DNA from: Pectinatus frisingensis
Lineage (GTDB): Bacteria > Bacillota > Negativicutes > Selenomonadales > Selenomonadaceae
NCBI RefSeq assembly: GCF_015732285.1
Contig: NZ_WIQU01000065.1
Span: 193,525-257,524 of the forward strand
Length of the DNA: 64,000 bases
Reading direction: 5' to 3'
The position numbers and the translations under genes were made by a program. The notes below the pieces were generated by a model. It did no database searches and was not told where the DNA came from. It saw only the letters and a list, made by a program, of their open reading frames with translations. The stretch's first letter is position 1. Every line of letters begins with the position of its first letter. Shown here one piece after another: positions 35,725-44,995 of this stretch.

Positions 35725-36415
35725 AAATCCCGGTTAATGGAAATCTATTGATAAAAGCAAGCTCATCTTTATTGTTTATTGTATAACAATTAATGCCGAT
35801 GCCGCTGTTTCTGGCTTGATCGACCCATTTACAGTCAAGATACTGCCAGTTGGAATGGAGGTAATCGGCGTTTGTACTATTTATTTGTTCCAATACGTTT
35901 ACAGGCCTTGATGAAAAAAGTACTCCGGTTTTGAAATGACTGTCAATAGTTTTTATTTTGCATAAAGATGGATGATAGAATGACGATATTATGATGCGGT
36001 TATAATAGTTAAAATTATCAGGTGACAGGTTTTTTATGATATCGATCAGGTGCTGTTCAATATTTTGGTAGATAACGGGTCCATTTTTTATTTCAATATT
36101 CAGCAGAAGCGGTGTTTTTACATACCAGGTGAAAAATTCAGCAAAGGTTAATATAGGTTCACCAGTAAATTTATTATTGAACCAGCTGCCAAAATCCAGA
36201 CGTTTTAATTCCTGCAAAGTCAGGTCGCGCAGCCAGCCACTGCCGTTGCTGGTACGATTTACAGTATGATCATGACAGATGATCAATTCATTGTCCTTAG
36301 TCATTTGTACATCAAGTTCAATACCGTCGGCTTTTAGAATTGAAGCCGATCGGAAAGCAGACATAGTGTTTTCCGGGGCATAGGCACGGGCACCGCGATG
36401 GGCATAAATCAGCAT
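35639..36415 (-). CDS. Glycerophosphodiester phosphodiesterase (UgpQ/GlpQ-like)
   Basis: 258 residues, cytosolic type with no signal peptide. GDPD family landmarks: YAHRGARAYAPENTMSAF at residues ~4-21 (catalytic His), the metal site GIELDVQMTKD (~30-40) and ICHDHTVNRTSNG (~46-58, second catalytic His). Hydrolyses glycerophosphodiesters to glycerol-3-phosphate and an alcohol. Convergent with and 3'-overlapping the UgpC-like gene; functionally it fits the importer, which would bring in the substrate. AGGAGG precedes the ATG. Confidence 0.93.
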   Translation of the reverse strand: MLIYAHRGARAYAPENTMSAFRSASILKADGIELDVQMTKDNELIICHDHTVNRTSNGSGWLRDLTLQELKRLDFGSWFNNKFTGEPILTFAEFFTWYVKTPLLLNIEIKNGPVIYQNIEQHLIDIIKNLSPDNFNYYNRIIISSFYHPSLCKIKTIDSHFKTGVLFSSRPVNVLEQINSTNADYLHSNWQYLDCKWVDQARNSGIGINCYTINNKDELAFINRFPLTGIFSDYPDCCKADKAAPHCFPSFRQTHEPD

Positions 36416-36560
36416 AAAACAGACCTCCTTATAATTAAAAAGATAATATTATTGTAAGATTTATGATAACTGCATTTGTTATTATTAGGTAAATGTTATG
36501 ATAAGTTTTGCGGTATGAAATAGATGTAATGATTATGACGGGGGAAAGAATTTTGACATT

Positions 36561-36618
36561 GATTTATATAAAAGGCCCGGATTTATTTTATAATAAATCC
36601 GGGCCTTTTATATAAATC
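36561..36618. terminator. Long palindromic terminator
   Basis: An inverted repeat of about 27 bases, core AAAGGCCCGGATTTATT and complement, with a 4-base loop, just after the chemoreceptor stop codon (minus strand). Confidence 0.85.
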
Positions 36619-36629
36619 AAATAAATCAG

Positions 36630-38351
36630 TTAAACTTTAAAAACATGGATGGATTGTTCAAGTTTTTCTGCCATTTTTGCTAAATGTTCACTGGCAGTGG
36701 CTATTTCCTCAACTGACGAAGATTGTTCCTGGGCGGATGCTGAAATAGTTTGAGCGTGTTCAGATGTTTTTTGCACTTCGTTATCAATGCTCTCTACTGC
36801 GGTTACTACATCCTGTGTGCCGCTGGTTATTTCTTCCACAGCAGCTGATATCTCGTGAATTTGACTGGTCATATTACGGACCATTGTCAATATTTTGCCG
36901 AAGCTGTCCCCGGCGCCTGAAACGATTTCGGTACCGCGGCTGACTTCTGCTTTATTGTCATTCATGTAACTTACGGCATTATTAGTTTTGGTTTGTATTT
37001 CATTGATGAGATCAGTAATCTGTTTGGCTGCATCCTGTGATTGTTCAGCAAGTCTTCTTATTTCTTCTGCAACAACGGCAAAACCTCTGCCGGCTTCACC
37101 GGCTCTGGCGGATTCTATTGCGGCATTTAGGGCTAAAAGATTGGTTTGACCTGATATGGCAGAAATTACATCGACAATTTGGCTGATTTGTTTAGATTTT
37201 TCTTCTAAATCGGCCATGACAGCAGCGGTAGCATTTGTCTTTGTTTCTATGGTGTTCATTTGTGTCACGGTTTGTTTTATTGATGATTCACCATTATTAG
37301 CTGCTGTCGCCGTATCTTCAGCAGAATTTGCCACAATTTCGGTATTGGCGGCCACCTGGTTAATCGCAGTAGAAATTTGTTCTACCATATTAGCAGCATT
37401 ATCGGAAGCTTCTAATTGTTTTTCTGATCCTGCTGCCACTTTAGCAACTGTCCCGGCAATTTGATCAGAGGCTTGCGCCGATTCTTCTGCGTTAGCTGTA
37501 AGTTCTTCTGATGAAGCGGCAAGTTGTTCAGCAACCTCTGATAGATTTTTGATCAATAATTTGACATTAGTTTTCATTTTGTCCACAGCCCTGGATACGT
37601 CGCCAAATTCACTTTTATCAGTGAGACTTTTGTGGCTGATATCCTGGGAAAAATCACCGTCAGCTAATATGGTCAGGTAATGAATGAAATCTTTTAGTCT
37701 GGAAGTAATTTGTTTTATTATTAACCAACCGGAAAAAACAGTGAGGATGATTGCAAATAAAATAATACCAATAAATAGTGCAGTGACAGTGGTGGATTGT
37801 TGTTTGCTGCGGGTATTCATATTATCAGCTGATTGCTTGATTTCAACGGAAAAATCAAGTAGATCATTGGAAAATTTATCTGACAAAGGTTTACCTTTTT
37901 CCATAAATAGATTGAGAGCAGCAGTTTCATCGCCATTCATAGCCAGAGTAACTACCTGGTTTCTGACTTGTCTATAAGCGGCTAATTCATCGGTTATTTT
38001 TTGATAGTTAGCTTTTTCGTGTTCAGACATGGGTAAAGCAGTAAATGTTTTTGAATCCTTGTCAAAAGCAGCGGCATTTTTACCTATTTCTTCGAAAAAT
38101 TGTTTTTTGCGGGCCATATCTTTTACTGCCAGCAATGCATATATATCAGATTCTATTTGGCGATTTTGTATTCGACCGTCATTGACCAGCTGAACGGCGG
38201 TCAATTTGTTATTATACATATCATCCAAAGATTTATTGGCAGAGCGTAAAAAATAGTAGCCTGTTCCACCTACGATAATTAAAATGATAATTGATACGAT
38301 GATTAATAAACTGATTTTGGTGCCTACTTTTAGATTTTTTAGCCAATACAA
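36630..38351 (-). CDS. Transmembrane methyl-accepting chemotaxis protein
   Basis: 573 residues. First membrane helix ~12-34, a four-helix-bundle ligand domain (~35-190), second helix ~191-212, HAMP (~213-268), then the signalling coiled coil with the tip [21 protein letters not shown] near residue 395. Cell-surface chemoreceptor of unknown ligand. TTG at 38351 is used as start; GGGAG lies eight bases upstream and the next residues [13 protein letters not shown] are a typical receptor start. The hydrolysis-prone C-terminal pentapeptide for CheR tethering is absent. Confidence 0.93.
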   Translation of the reverse strand: MYWLKNLKVGTKISLLIIVSIIILIIVGGTGYYFLRSANKSLDDMYNNKLTAVQLVNDGRIQNRQIESDIYALLAVKDMARKKQFFEEIGKNAAAFDKDSKTFTALPMSEHEKANYQKITDELAAYRQVRNQVVTLAMNGDETAALNLFMEKGKPLSDKFSNDLLDFSVEIKQSADNMNTRSKQQSTTVTALFIGIILFAIILTVFSGWLIIKQITSRLKDFIHYLTILADGDFSQDISHKSLTDKSEFGDVSRAVDKMKTNVKLLIKNLSEVAEQLAASSEELTANAEESAQASDQIAGTVAKVAAGSEKQLEASDNAANMVEQISTAINQVAANTEIVANSAEDTATAANNGESSIKQTVTQMNTIETKTNATAAVMADLEEKSKQISQIVDVISAISGQTNLLALNAAIESARAGEAGRGFAVVAEEIRRLAEQSQDAAKQITDLINEIQTKTNNAVSYMNDNKAEVSRGTEIVSGAGDSFGKILTMVRNMTSQIHEISAAVEEITSGTQDVVTAVESIDNEVQKTSEHAQTISASAQEQSSSVEEIATASEHLAKMAEKLEQSIHVFKV

Positions 38352-38394
38352 ATGAATCGCTCCCTTTATAGCAGATTTGAAATAATAGTTCTAT

Positions 38395-39129
38395 TCATGT
38401 ATATAATATTTTTTGCCAGTCATTTTTATTGCGCACAGCAACAATAAAAATAGTGTCTTTGTGCCAATTAAAATCTAAAAATAAGATATCACCCTGTAAA
38501 ATATTATGATTATTGAAAGAGTGTATTACAGCTTCCCTTGATAATTGGCAGGTAGCTTCTTTGAAAAAATGCCGTGTATCGACGGATAATCCCTGATATC
38601 TTTTCCAAAAAGGAGAGGATACACCGCTGATTATGACAGCAATAAAGGCCGGATCAAGACTGACAACAGTTACCCATTCAGGACCGCGCAGATTTTGCTC
38701 GCGGTAATATTTTGATATATCGGCAGCTATGGCATCGTCAGTATTGCCACGCCTGCTGGAGATGTATTTAAAGATGTTTTCTTTGTATACGGTTAAACCT
38801 ATACTGTAAGATAAAGTGGGTTTATTATAAGGTTGAAAGAGATGGTAAAAATGTACTTTGGATTCATAGGCTTTTTCTTTTTGGGGAACAATACATTTTT
38901 CCATAAAATCCAGAAATAATGGATGATAGTAGTTAAGCTGGCTGTAATTTTTTTCCTGTTTCAGTAAAATTTGTTCCCATTTTGTTAAATAATTGACATA
39001 GACGACAAGTTCCACCTGTCGATTTACCATCAAATATTTTATCTGGGCCAGTTTGGGAAATTTGTAAGCTTCACAGACATCATCCAGTAATTTGAGTTGA
39101 TGTTTTGTAATTGATTGAATAGATTGCAA
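38395..39129 (-). CDS. Unknown protein, start region disturbed by an A10 tract
   Basis: 244 residues from TTG 39129. I do not recognise the family; the segment RGPEWVTVVSLDPAFIAVIISGVSSPF slightly recalls DUF2294, low certainty. No signal or membrane helix. The best ribosome site (AAGGAGC, 39164-39158) faces GTG 39151, which is out of frame by one base because of a run of ten A (39146-39137); nine A would give a start MVKKNHYLQ in frame. In the present sequence that GTG frame stops after ~23 codons. It may be phase-variable, or the run may be misread. Confidence 0.6.
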   Translation of the reverse strand: MQSIQSITKHQLKLLDDVCEAYKFPKLAQIKYLMVNRQVELVVYVNYLTKWEQILLKQEKNYSQLNYYHPLFLDFMEKCIVPQKEKAYESKVHFYHLFQPYNKPTLSYSIGLTVYKENIFKYISSRRGNTDDAIAADISKYYREQNLRGPEWVTVVSLDPAFIAVIISGVSSPFWKRYQGLSVDTRHFFKEATCQLSREAVIHSFNNHNILQGDILFLDFNWHKDTIFIVAVRNKNDWQKILYT

Positions 39130-39296
39130 GTAATGATTTTTTTTTTACCACAATATTGCTCCTTTATTGTTTTTATAGCCATAATTTCGCATAATGTGAT
39201 TTGGGCACAAAATTATAGCTGGTTGCTGCGCAAAGCGATTAATTCATTTTAATTTATTTCTCCATTATTTAAACTTATTATGTGTTTAATAAAAAA

Positions 39297-39470
39297 AACA
39301 CCTATATCACAAAGATACAGGTGTCCACATAGCCCAAGCAACAATCAGCCCACTACTTGACTTTACCCTAATATAATACAAATATTTATTATTGAATGAT
39401 TAATATAGAATATATATTTACGTAATCTGCCCTCCAACAAATTATGTTTGCCAAAAACAGACCATCGCTT
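39297..39470 (-). ncRNA. Structured non-coding RNA or leader, type unknown
   Basis: On the minus strand, three hairpins follow one another: GTCTG...CAGAT enclosing CAAA/TTTG (39454-39428 region), GTCAAGTAG...CTATGTGGAC enclosing GGGC/GCTT (39362-39324), and a terminator ACACCTGTATC / GATATAGGTGT with eight T (39326-39293). It ends about 140 bases before the unknown gene at 39151. It could be a riboswitch for that gene or a separate small RNA. I do not recognise a known consensus. Confidence 0.5.
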
Positions 39471-39590
39471 TAGTAGAAAACAACTGATACATATTTAAAT
39501 TATAATATAAAAAGATATAATTTTCAACACAAAAGGAGCGCATATTAATCTTGCTGCCTTTTGACAGAGAAATAAAGTTGGCGATACAAT

Positions 39591-40259
39591 TCAGTAAATG
39601 AATTTTTTAGTCAATTGATATACATCTTGATGGATAGAGTCTACCGTGCGCAGAGTATTATTTTCAGTACAAGTTACTGTCTGCCAATGATATTTTTTTG
39701 CCATTTGCTTATAGACATTATAGCAGTGATAAAGATACCGGCTGTCGCGTTCATGGATATCACGCTTATTTACTGCAGGTGTACGCTGGCTGAGTAACTG
39801 GTTACTCAACTGTGGCGGCATATCAAGAAAGATCACCAGATCTGGTTCAGGCAGCCCCATTTTAATAAACTCCAAATCACACAGCCAATCGAGAAAGTCT
39901 TGGCGTTTGTCGGGATCAGATATTTTTACAGCTTGGTGGACCATATTGGAAGTGGTGTAACGATCAACCAGAATAGCAGCTCCGTTTTCATATAATTTTT
40001 TCCAATACATGCGATAAGAAGCATAACGGTCGACAGCAAAAAATGTCGATGCTGCATAAGCATTGACATCATCTGCGGATTGGCCGAAGTCACCCCGAAG
40101 ATACATTTTTACCAGTGAGGAAGATTCACTATTATAATCAGGATAAGCAAATTTATAGACATTTTTGCTTTCATTTGAGAGGCGTTCATATAAAAGGGTC
40201 GTTTGTGTGGCTTTACCGGAGCCGTCGCCCGCTTCTATTGTTATCAGTTTTCCCTTCAT
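39591..40259 (-). CDS. Thymidylate kinase-like protein
   Basis: 222 residues, dTMP kinase family. P-loop EAGDGSGKATQ at ~8-18, the DRY motif LVDRYTTSN near 98-106 and a LID region with Arg residues near 150 (LLSQRTPAVNKRD). The P-loop carries Ala where Thr is usual (GKA). It overlaps the decarboxylase gene by 4 bases, an arrangement seen in many Firmicutes where this tmk-like gene follows an Orn/Lys/Arg decarboxylase. Probably supplies dTDP; a second canonical tmk elsewhere cannot be excluded. Confidence 0.85.
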   Translation of the reverse strand: MKGKLITIEAGDGSGKATQTTLLYERLSNESKNVYKFAYPDYNSESSSLVKMYLRGDFGQSADDVNAYAASTFFAVDRYASYRMYWKKLYENGAAILVDRYTTSNMVHQAVKISDPDKRQDFLDWLCDLEFIKMGLPEPDLVIFLDMPPQLSNQLLSQRTPAVNKRDIHERDSRYLYHCYNVYKQMAKKYHWQTVTCTENNTLRTVDSIHQDVYQLTKKFIY

Positions 40260-41707
40260 TTTATCACCCTTATCGTATTTAAGTGTGCATCCGCCGGTCC
40301 GACAATTTTTGCGCCGGCAGTTTGTTGAGCTTTTACATATTTGATTAAATCATTGGAGATGACCTCACCTGGATAAATCAAAGGTATACCCGGTGGATAA
40401 AAAGTTATCGTTTCGGCGCAGATACGTTTTTGGCTATTGATGAAAGCAATGGTTTCATATTCGGCGAAGGCGGCGGTACGGGGGGAGAGTCTGGCCGGTG
40501 GTGTAGCTGGTGGTGTGTTTATTGTTGTGCTTTTTTCCGAGTGTTTGGCAAAGTTTTTTGCCAAGTTTTGCAGTGAGAAAAGAAGTTTTGTCGTTTCTTT
40601 TGCATGATCAGCCAAGGAGATAATGAATAAGACATTGTACATGTCGGCAAGTTCGCATTGTATTTTATAGGTAAAACGTAAAATACGCTCAGCCTCATAA
40701 CCGGAAATGCCAAGATTTTTCACGTTTACGGTAATCTTTGTGTAATCGAGGGCAAAACAGCCGGGTGTTCCTGTTAAATCGATTCCAAAACAATATAATC
40801 CGGCAATTTTATTTATTTCCTGTCGCAGGGACTGGGAGAGTTCGATAGCAGCGTCAAGGAGAGCCGGACCATTTTGTGCCATTTGTTTTCTGGCTGCATC
40901 CAATGAAGCCAGAAGAATATAGTTTGGACTGGTAGATTGTATCAGGGCATTGGCCAGTTTGACGCGTTCTGGTTTTATCCGAGTATAGCGTACATGCAGT
41001 AAAGAGGTCTGGGTAAGTGAGGTCAGGATTTTATGAGTGCTCTGGGCCGAAATATCGGCACCGGCATCGAGTGACTGTATAGGGAGCTGTCTGGAGAACT
41101 TCAGATGAGGGCCGTGAGCTTCATCGACCAATAACAACATTTTGTGTGAATGGACAAGTTTCGCAATGGATTTGATGTCACAGGCAATTCCATAATAAGT
41201 GGGATAAACTAATAATACAGCCTTGGCGTCAGGATGCTTCAAAATAGCATTCTCTATGGCATTTGTTTCAACCGACATAGCGATGCCAAGTTCATTGTTG
41301 ATGACAGGATCAACAAAAATTGGCTGGGTACCGGATAATATGATCGCACTCATGATACTTTTATGTACATTGCGCGGCAAAATTATTTTGTCCCCTGGAC
41401 AAAGTGCCGCCAGCAGCATGATATGAATAGCCCCGGTAGTGCCGTTTATCATGAAAAGCGTATCATCGGCACCATAAAGTTCGGCTGCGAGCTGCTGAGC
41501 TTTTTTGATACAAGTGGTTGGTTCGAATAAATCGTCAAGTTCGGACATGAGGGATACATCCATTTTCAAACCCAATGGAGTTATCATTTCTTTCATTATT
41601 GGGGGAATACCTCGGCCTTGTTTGTGGCCTGGGGTGTGGAAGGCAATAGCTTTATCAGATATGTATCTGGTTAAAGCTTCGAAAAGCGGGGCTGTATTTT
41701 GATTCAT
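40256..41707 (-). CDS. Fold-type I Orn/Lys/Arg decarboxylase
   Basis: 483 residues. PLP site SAQSTHKILTSLTQTS with Lys near residue 225, ADDTLFMINGTTGAIH near 80 and the DEAHGPH metal/PLP-binding Asp motif near 200. It is the short (YaaO/SpeA-like) type without N-terminal wing domain. Substrate could be arginine, lysine or ornithine. ATG 41707 has AAGGAGC at rather long spacing (15). Operon partner of thymidylate kinase; in the same direction as the small membrane protein and the second decarboxylase. Confidence 0.88.
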   Translation of the reverse strand: MNQNTAPLFEALTRYISDKAIAFHTPGHKQGRGIPPIMKEMITPLGLKMDVSLMSELDDLFEPTTCIKKAQQLAAELYGADDTLFMINGTTGAIHIMLLAALCPGDKIILPRNVHKSIMSAIILSGTQPIFVDPVINNELGIAMSVETNAIENAILKHPDAKAVLLVYPTYYGIACDIKSIAKLVHSHKMLLLVDEAHGPHLKFSRQLPIQSLDAGADISAQSTHKILTSLTQTSLLHVRYTRIKPERVKLANALIQSTSPNYILLASLDAARKQMAQNGPALLDAAIELSQSLRQEINKIAGLYCFGIDLTGTPGCFALDYTKITVNVKNLGISGYEAERILRFTYKIQCELADMYNVLFIISLADHAKETTKLLFSLQNLAKNFAKHSEKSTTINTPPATPPARLSPRTAAFAEYETIAFINSQKRICAETITFYPPGIPLIYPGEVISNDLIKYVKAQQTAGAKIVGPADAHLNTIRVIK

Positions 41708-41726
41708 GATTTTATATGATTGCTCC

Positions 41727-41776
41727 TTATTGACGGAAAATGCCGTCATAAAATCAAAAAATAATTTTAGACGGCA
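41727..41776 (-). terminator. Possible terminator/attenuator before the decarboxylase gene
   Basis: On the minus strand ATGCCGTC (41776-41769) can pair with GACGGCAT (41746-41739), followed by TTTT. The same GACGG bases can instead form GACGGCATTTTCCGTC. Two exclusive hairpins just before the ribosome site suggest termination or attenuation. Confidence 0.45.
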
Positions 41777-41787
41777 TAATTGAAATG

Positions 41788-41961
41788 CTATTTTTTCCGG
41801 CGGCGGGATAAAAATATTCTACCGACTGTAAATAGCATCGCAGCCAATACTGCAGCGAATACCAGAATGCTGATAAAACCAGTTTCGGTTTTGTCAAACA
41901 TGGTGAAATAAAGGAATGCTAATATGACGGTCAAGATGAATATATTTATTATACTTGCGAT
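41788..41961 (-). CDS. Small two-helix membrane protein with apparent ATC start
   Basis: 57 residues if read from ATC 41961. GGAGGTGG (41973-41966) lies directly before it, 7 bases from the GGAGG core, and 7 bases after the decarboxylase stop codon. No ATG, GTG or other standard start exists at that place; the first ATG (41901) would cut the protein to 37 residues and remove the first membrane helix. The product has two hydrophobic segments (about 3-21 and 29-47) and ends in a SRRRKK positive tail, a sensible small membrane protein. Function unknown. Confidence 0.6.
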   Translation of the reverse strand: MASIINIFILTVILAFLYFTMFDKTETGFISILVFAAVLAAMLFTVGRIFLSRRRKK

Positions 41962-41979
41962 ATTACCACCTCCACTGAT

Positions 41980-43155
41980 TTAAATGACTGCTTCGCAGGT
42001 ATCGGAACGCTTAGCCTCGGCTGCTATGGCATCACGTTCCTTTTCCCAATGTAACAATGGAGCTTTAGCAAATCCGTTAAAAGTTGTTGCTGAAGCGGAA
42101 GTGTAAGCACCACAGTCAGTTGCGACAATGATATCATCTATTTGCAGATCAGGACTCGGATAATTTTTGGCAACGACATCTAAAGAATCGCAGCTGGGAC
42201 CAAAAAAAGTCGATGGGATCAATTTGCCAGATTTAAAACTGTTGAGTTCGTATTCCCAATGATCGAAGAACACACCGGAAAAAGTTCCATATACACCATC
42301 ATCAAGATAGTAACAAACAATACCAGCACGTGTTTGTTTGCCGATAACACGCGTGACAGCGTTCATTACCGTTCCACAGATATAACGGCCGGGTTCAGCC
42401 CAGATTTCAATGTCGGGAGGAAATTGTGTTAAGCCTTTATTTATGTCTTTGACCATGCTTTCTAAATTTACACAGGTATCGGGTGCGGGAACGGGTAGTC
42501 CGCCGCCAATGTCAAGGGTACTGAGTGACAGACCGATTCCCTTTGCACGATCCATAATTGTGTGGCAAATTGAAAAAGCTTCATGATAAGGTTCTGTTGA
42601 TAATGTTTGACTGCCGACATGAACAGCTAATCCGATCGGATCGAGTCCCTGCTGTTGAGCTGTTTTTAATAATTGTACAGCGTCTTGCGGTTCGGCGCCA
42701 AACTTTTCGTTCAAATTAACGAGTGCTTTGGCATTTTTTATGCGAAGACGCAGCAACACTTTTGCTCCGGGAACATATGCAGCCATTTTATAAATTTCTT
42801 CTTTTGTATCAAATGTAAATTTATTTACTCCGGCAGCGGCAGCTGCCTTAAGACCTGAAGTCGTTTTTATGGGATTGGCGTAAATCATATTTTCACCTGT
42901 GATGCCCATGGCTGTGAGTGTTTGTATCTCTCCATCAGAAGCTACATCAAAACTGGCTCCTAATTGCGTCATTTTGTTGATAATGATTGGTGAAGGGTTG
43001 GCCTTCATAGCATAAAATACACGGACACGCGGCATGTTATCTTTTAGAAAACGATAATTTTTTTCTACTTGCTCAGTAGAAATGACCGCGAATGGTGTAG
43101 GGTATTTATTGGCTAATACCAGTGCCTGCTTTTTTGTTAATTTGAAACTTTTCAT
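41980..43155 (-). CDS. Lysine/ornithine decarboxylase, Selenomonas ruminantium type (fold III)
   Basis: 391 residues, close to the S. ruminantium enzyme (about 393). Eukaryote-like ODC fold: PLP Lys51 in FYAMKANP, HVGSQ near 190, GGGLP near 225, EPGRYICG near 270 and the catalytic Cys in FFGPSCDSLD. Eukaryotic ODC has KCND after the Lys, while this has KANP with Pro54, as reported for the S. ruminantium lysine/ornithine enzyme. The cadaverine or putrescine formed is linked to peptidoglycan in that group and holds the outer membrane. ATG 43155 with AGGGGAG ahead. Confidence 0.92.
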   Translation of the reverse strand: MKSFKLTKKQALVLANKYPTPFAVISTEQVEKNYRFLKDNMPRVRVFYAMKANPSPIIINKMTQLGASFDVASDGEIQTLTAMGITGENMIYANPIKTTSGLKAAAAAGVNKFTFDTKEEIYKMAAYVPGAKVLLRLRIKNAKALVNLNEKFGAEPQDAVQLLKTAQQQGLDPIGLAVHVGSQTLSTEPYHEAFSICHTIMDRAKGIGLSLSTLDIGGGLPVPAPDTCVNLESMVKDINKGLTQFPPDIEIWAEPGRYICGTVMNAVTRVIGKQTRAGIVCYYLDDGVYGTFSGVFFDHWEYELNSFKSGKLIPSTFFGPSCDSLDVVAKNYPSPDLQIDDIIVATDCGAYTSASATTFNGFAKAPLLHWEKERDAIAAEAKRSDTCEAVI

Positions 43156-43368
43156 AACACTCCCCTTATTCTTTACGCACAATGGATGTACTTATTATTA
43201 TTGAATTGGATATTTTTTTAAGACTGTAATTAATATATAACGATAACGGCAAAAAATCAATTTAAATTTGTATTAATTTGACTGTTCGGCAATATTATTT
43301 TTAACTTGGGCAGATGATGGTGAATTTAAATGAATAGTGCAGATATAACAAGGGAAAGTCAACTAGTA

Positions 43369-43402
43369 AAAAACACTCTGCTATTGTTTGCAGAGTGTTT
43401 TT
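43369..43402 (-). terminator. Terminator of the methionine transport operon
   Basis: AAAAACACTCTGC and its complement form a 13-base stem with a short loop and T-rich end, 35 bases after the metQ stop. Confidence 0.85.
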
Positions 43403-43436
43403 ACTGTAATTTTATGATAAAAGTTATAAAGTAATA

Positions 43437-44261
43437 TTAAAAGGCTGGAACTATGGCACCCTTGTATTTTTCTTCAATGAATTTCTTGATCTTTTCTGAC
43501 TGGAGAGCTGCAACCAGTTTCTTGATTTCCGGTCGGTTTTCATCACCTTTTCTAACGGCGATTATATTGACATATGGAGAAGATGCATCTTCAATGACCA
43601 AAGCATCTTTGGCTGGAACCAAATTTGCCTGTACGGCAAAATTAGTATTGATGACAGCCGCATCAACATCATCAAGTGAACGTGGTAATTGAGCTGCTTC
43701 AATTTCCTTGATTTTGAGATTTTTGGGATTGTCAATAATATCCTGTACAGTGGCCTTTACACCGACACCGTCTTTGAGTGTTATGAGTTTTGCCTGCTGC
43801 AAAAGTAATAATGCCCGTCCACCATTGCTGGGGTCATTGGGAATAGCAATCTCTGCATTATTTTTTAATTCGTCGAGTTTTTTAACCTTATGAGAATAAA
43901 GTCCCATTGGTTCGATGTGGATGCCGCCGGCATTTACAAGATCCATATTGTGTTCAGCATTAAAGGTTTCTAAGTAAGGTATGTGCTGGAAAAAATTTGC
44001 ATCCAGTTCTTTATCATTAAGCGCCATATTCGGCTGGACATAGTCATTGAATTCCTGGATTTGCAGGTCAATACCTTCTTTAGCCAGATCATCCTTCACT
44101 TGTTCCAGAATTTCGGCATGCGGAACCGGGGTAGCACCGATTTTTAAGACTGTCTTAGCACTGGAAGAGGAACCGGCAGCCTGTTCATTATTGCTGCCGC
44201 AGCCGGTGAAAGCGAATAACATAATGATAAGTGCCGATGATATTAATAATAATTTCTTCAC
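43437..44261 (-). CDS. metQ: Methionine ABC transporter substrate-binding lipoprotein
   Basis: 274 residues. NlpA/MetQ family: lipobox AFTGC with Cys at about residue 20, then KIGATPVPHAEILEQVKDDL, the strand pair FFQHIPYL and the AAQLPRSLDDVDAAVINTNFA segment. GTG 44261 is preferred over the upstream in-frame ATG, because GGAGG is placed 6 bases ahead and it begins a lipoprotein signal (KKLLLISS). Last gene of the MetNIQ operon. Imports methionine; a few relatives bind other amino acids. Confidence 0.93.
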   Translation of the reverse strand: MKKLLLISSALIIMLFAFTGCGSNNEQAAGSSSSAKTVLKIGATPVPHAEILEQVKDDLAKEGIDLQIQEFNDYVQPNMALNDKELDANFFQHIPYLETFNAEHNMDLVNAGGIHIEPMGLYSHKVKKLDELKNNAEIAIPNDPSNGGRALLLLQQAKLITLKDGVGVKATVQDIIDNPKNLKIKEIEAAQLPRSLDDVDAAVINTNFAVQANLVPAKDALVIEDASSPYVNIIAVRKGDENRPEIKKLVAALQSEKIKKFIEEKYKGAIVPAF

Positions 44262-44341
44262 AAAAAGTCCTCCATTCAATTATAAGTAATTTACTATCCA
44301 TTGTACACTATAACAAAATAAAGCACAATATAACACAGCAA

Positions 44342-44995
44342 TTATTTTTTATTTAACCTGAATGCAATGTAATTACCAATAAATTGTACTAATTGAACTA
44401 ATATGATTAAAATTATTACAGTTATGAGCATGATATCAGGACGAAAACGTTGATAACCATAACGTATTGCTAAATCACCGATGCCGCCGCCACCGATGGT
44501 ACCAGCCATGGCTGATGCACCAATAAGTCCGATAATAACAGTGGTCAGCTGCGATATAATGCTGGATAAAGCTTCCGGCAGCAATACATGGCGGATTATC
44601 TGCGCCGGTGTGGCACCAAGAGAAAGTGCGGCTTCAATTAAACCATAGGGGACTTCTTTTATGGAATTTTCTACCTGACGGGCGATAAAAGGAATAGCGG
44701 CGATTGTGAGCGGAACCATAGCTGCTGTGGTTCCAATAGATGTTCCTACAACTAAACGGGTGAAGGGAATTATTGCTACCATCAGGATAATAAATGGAAT
44801 GGATCGAACGGCATTAATGATTCCGGCAAGAATGCGATTGAAAGTTGTACATTGCAGAATTTGTTCCTTGGCTGTGGTAACGAGTAGAATGCCCAGGGGA
44901 ATACCCAGTGCAGAAGCAATTAACATTGATATAATGACCATATACAATGTCTGTCCTAATGATTTAATCAACAGCATCATTATGTCGCTTGACAT
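44342..44995 (-). CDS. metI: Methionine ABC transporter permease
   Basis: 217 residues with five membrane helices. EAA loop GLIEAALSLGATPAQIIRHVLLPEA near 120-140 is characteristic of MetI. ATG 44995 follows GGAGGTGAT; TTG 45001 is less suited. The start lies inside the 3' end of metN, a 32-base overlap, so the two are translationally coupled. Forms the channel of the methionine importer. Confidence 0.95.
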   Translation of the reverse strand: MSSDIMMLLIKSLGQTLYMVIISMLIASALGIPLGILLVTTAKEQILQCTTFNRILAGIINAVRSIPFIILMVAIIPFTRLVVGTSIGTTAAMVPLTIAAIPFIARQVENSIKEVPYGLIEAALSLGATPAQIIRHVLLPEALSSIISQLTTVIIGLIGASAMAGTIGGGGIGDLAIRYGYQRFRPDIMLITVIILIILVQLVQFIGNYIAFRLNKK

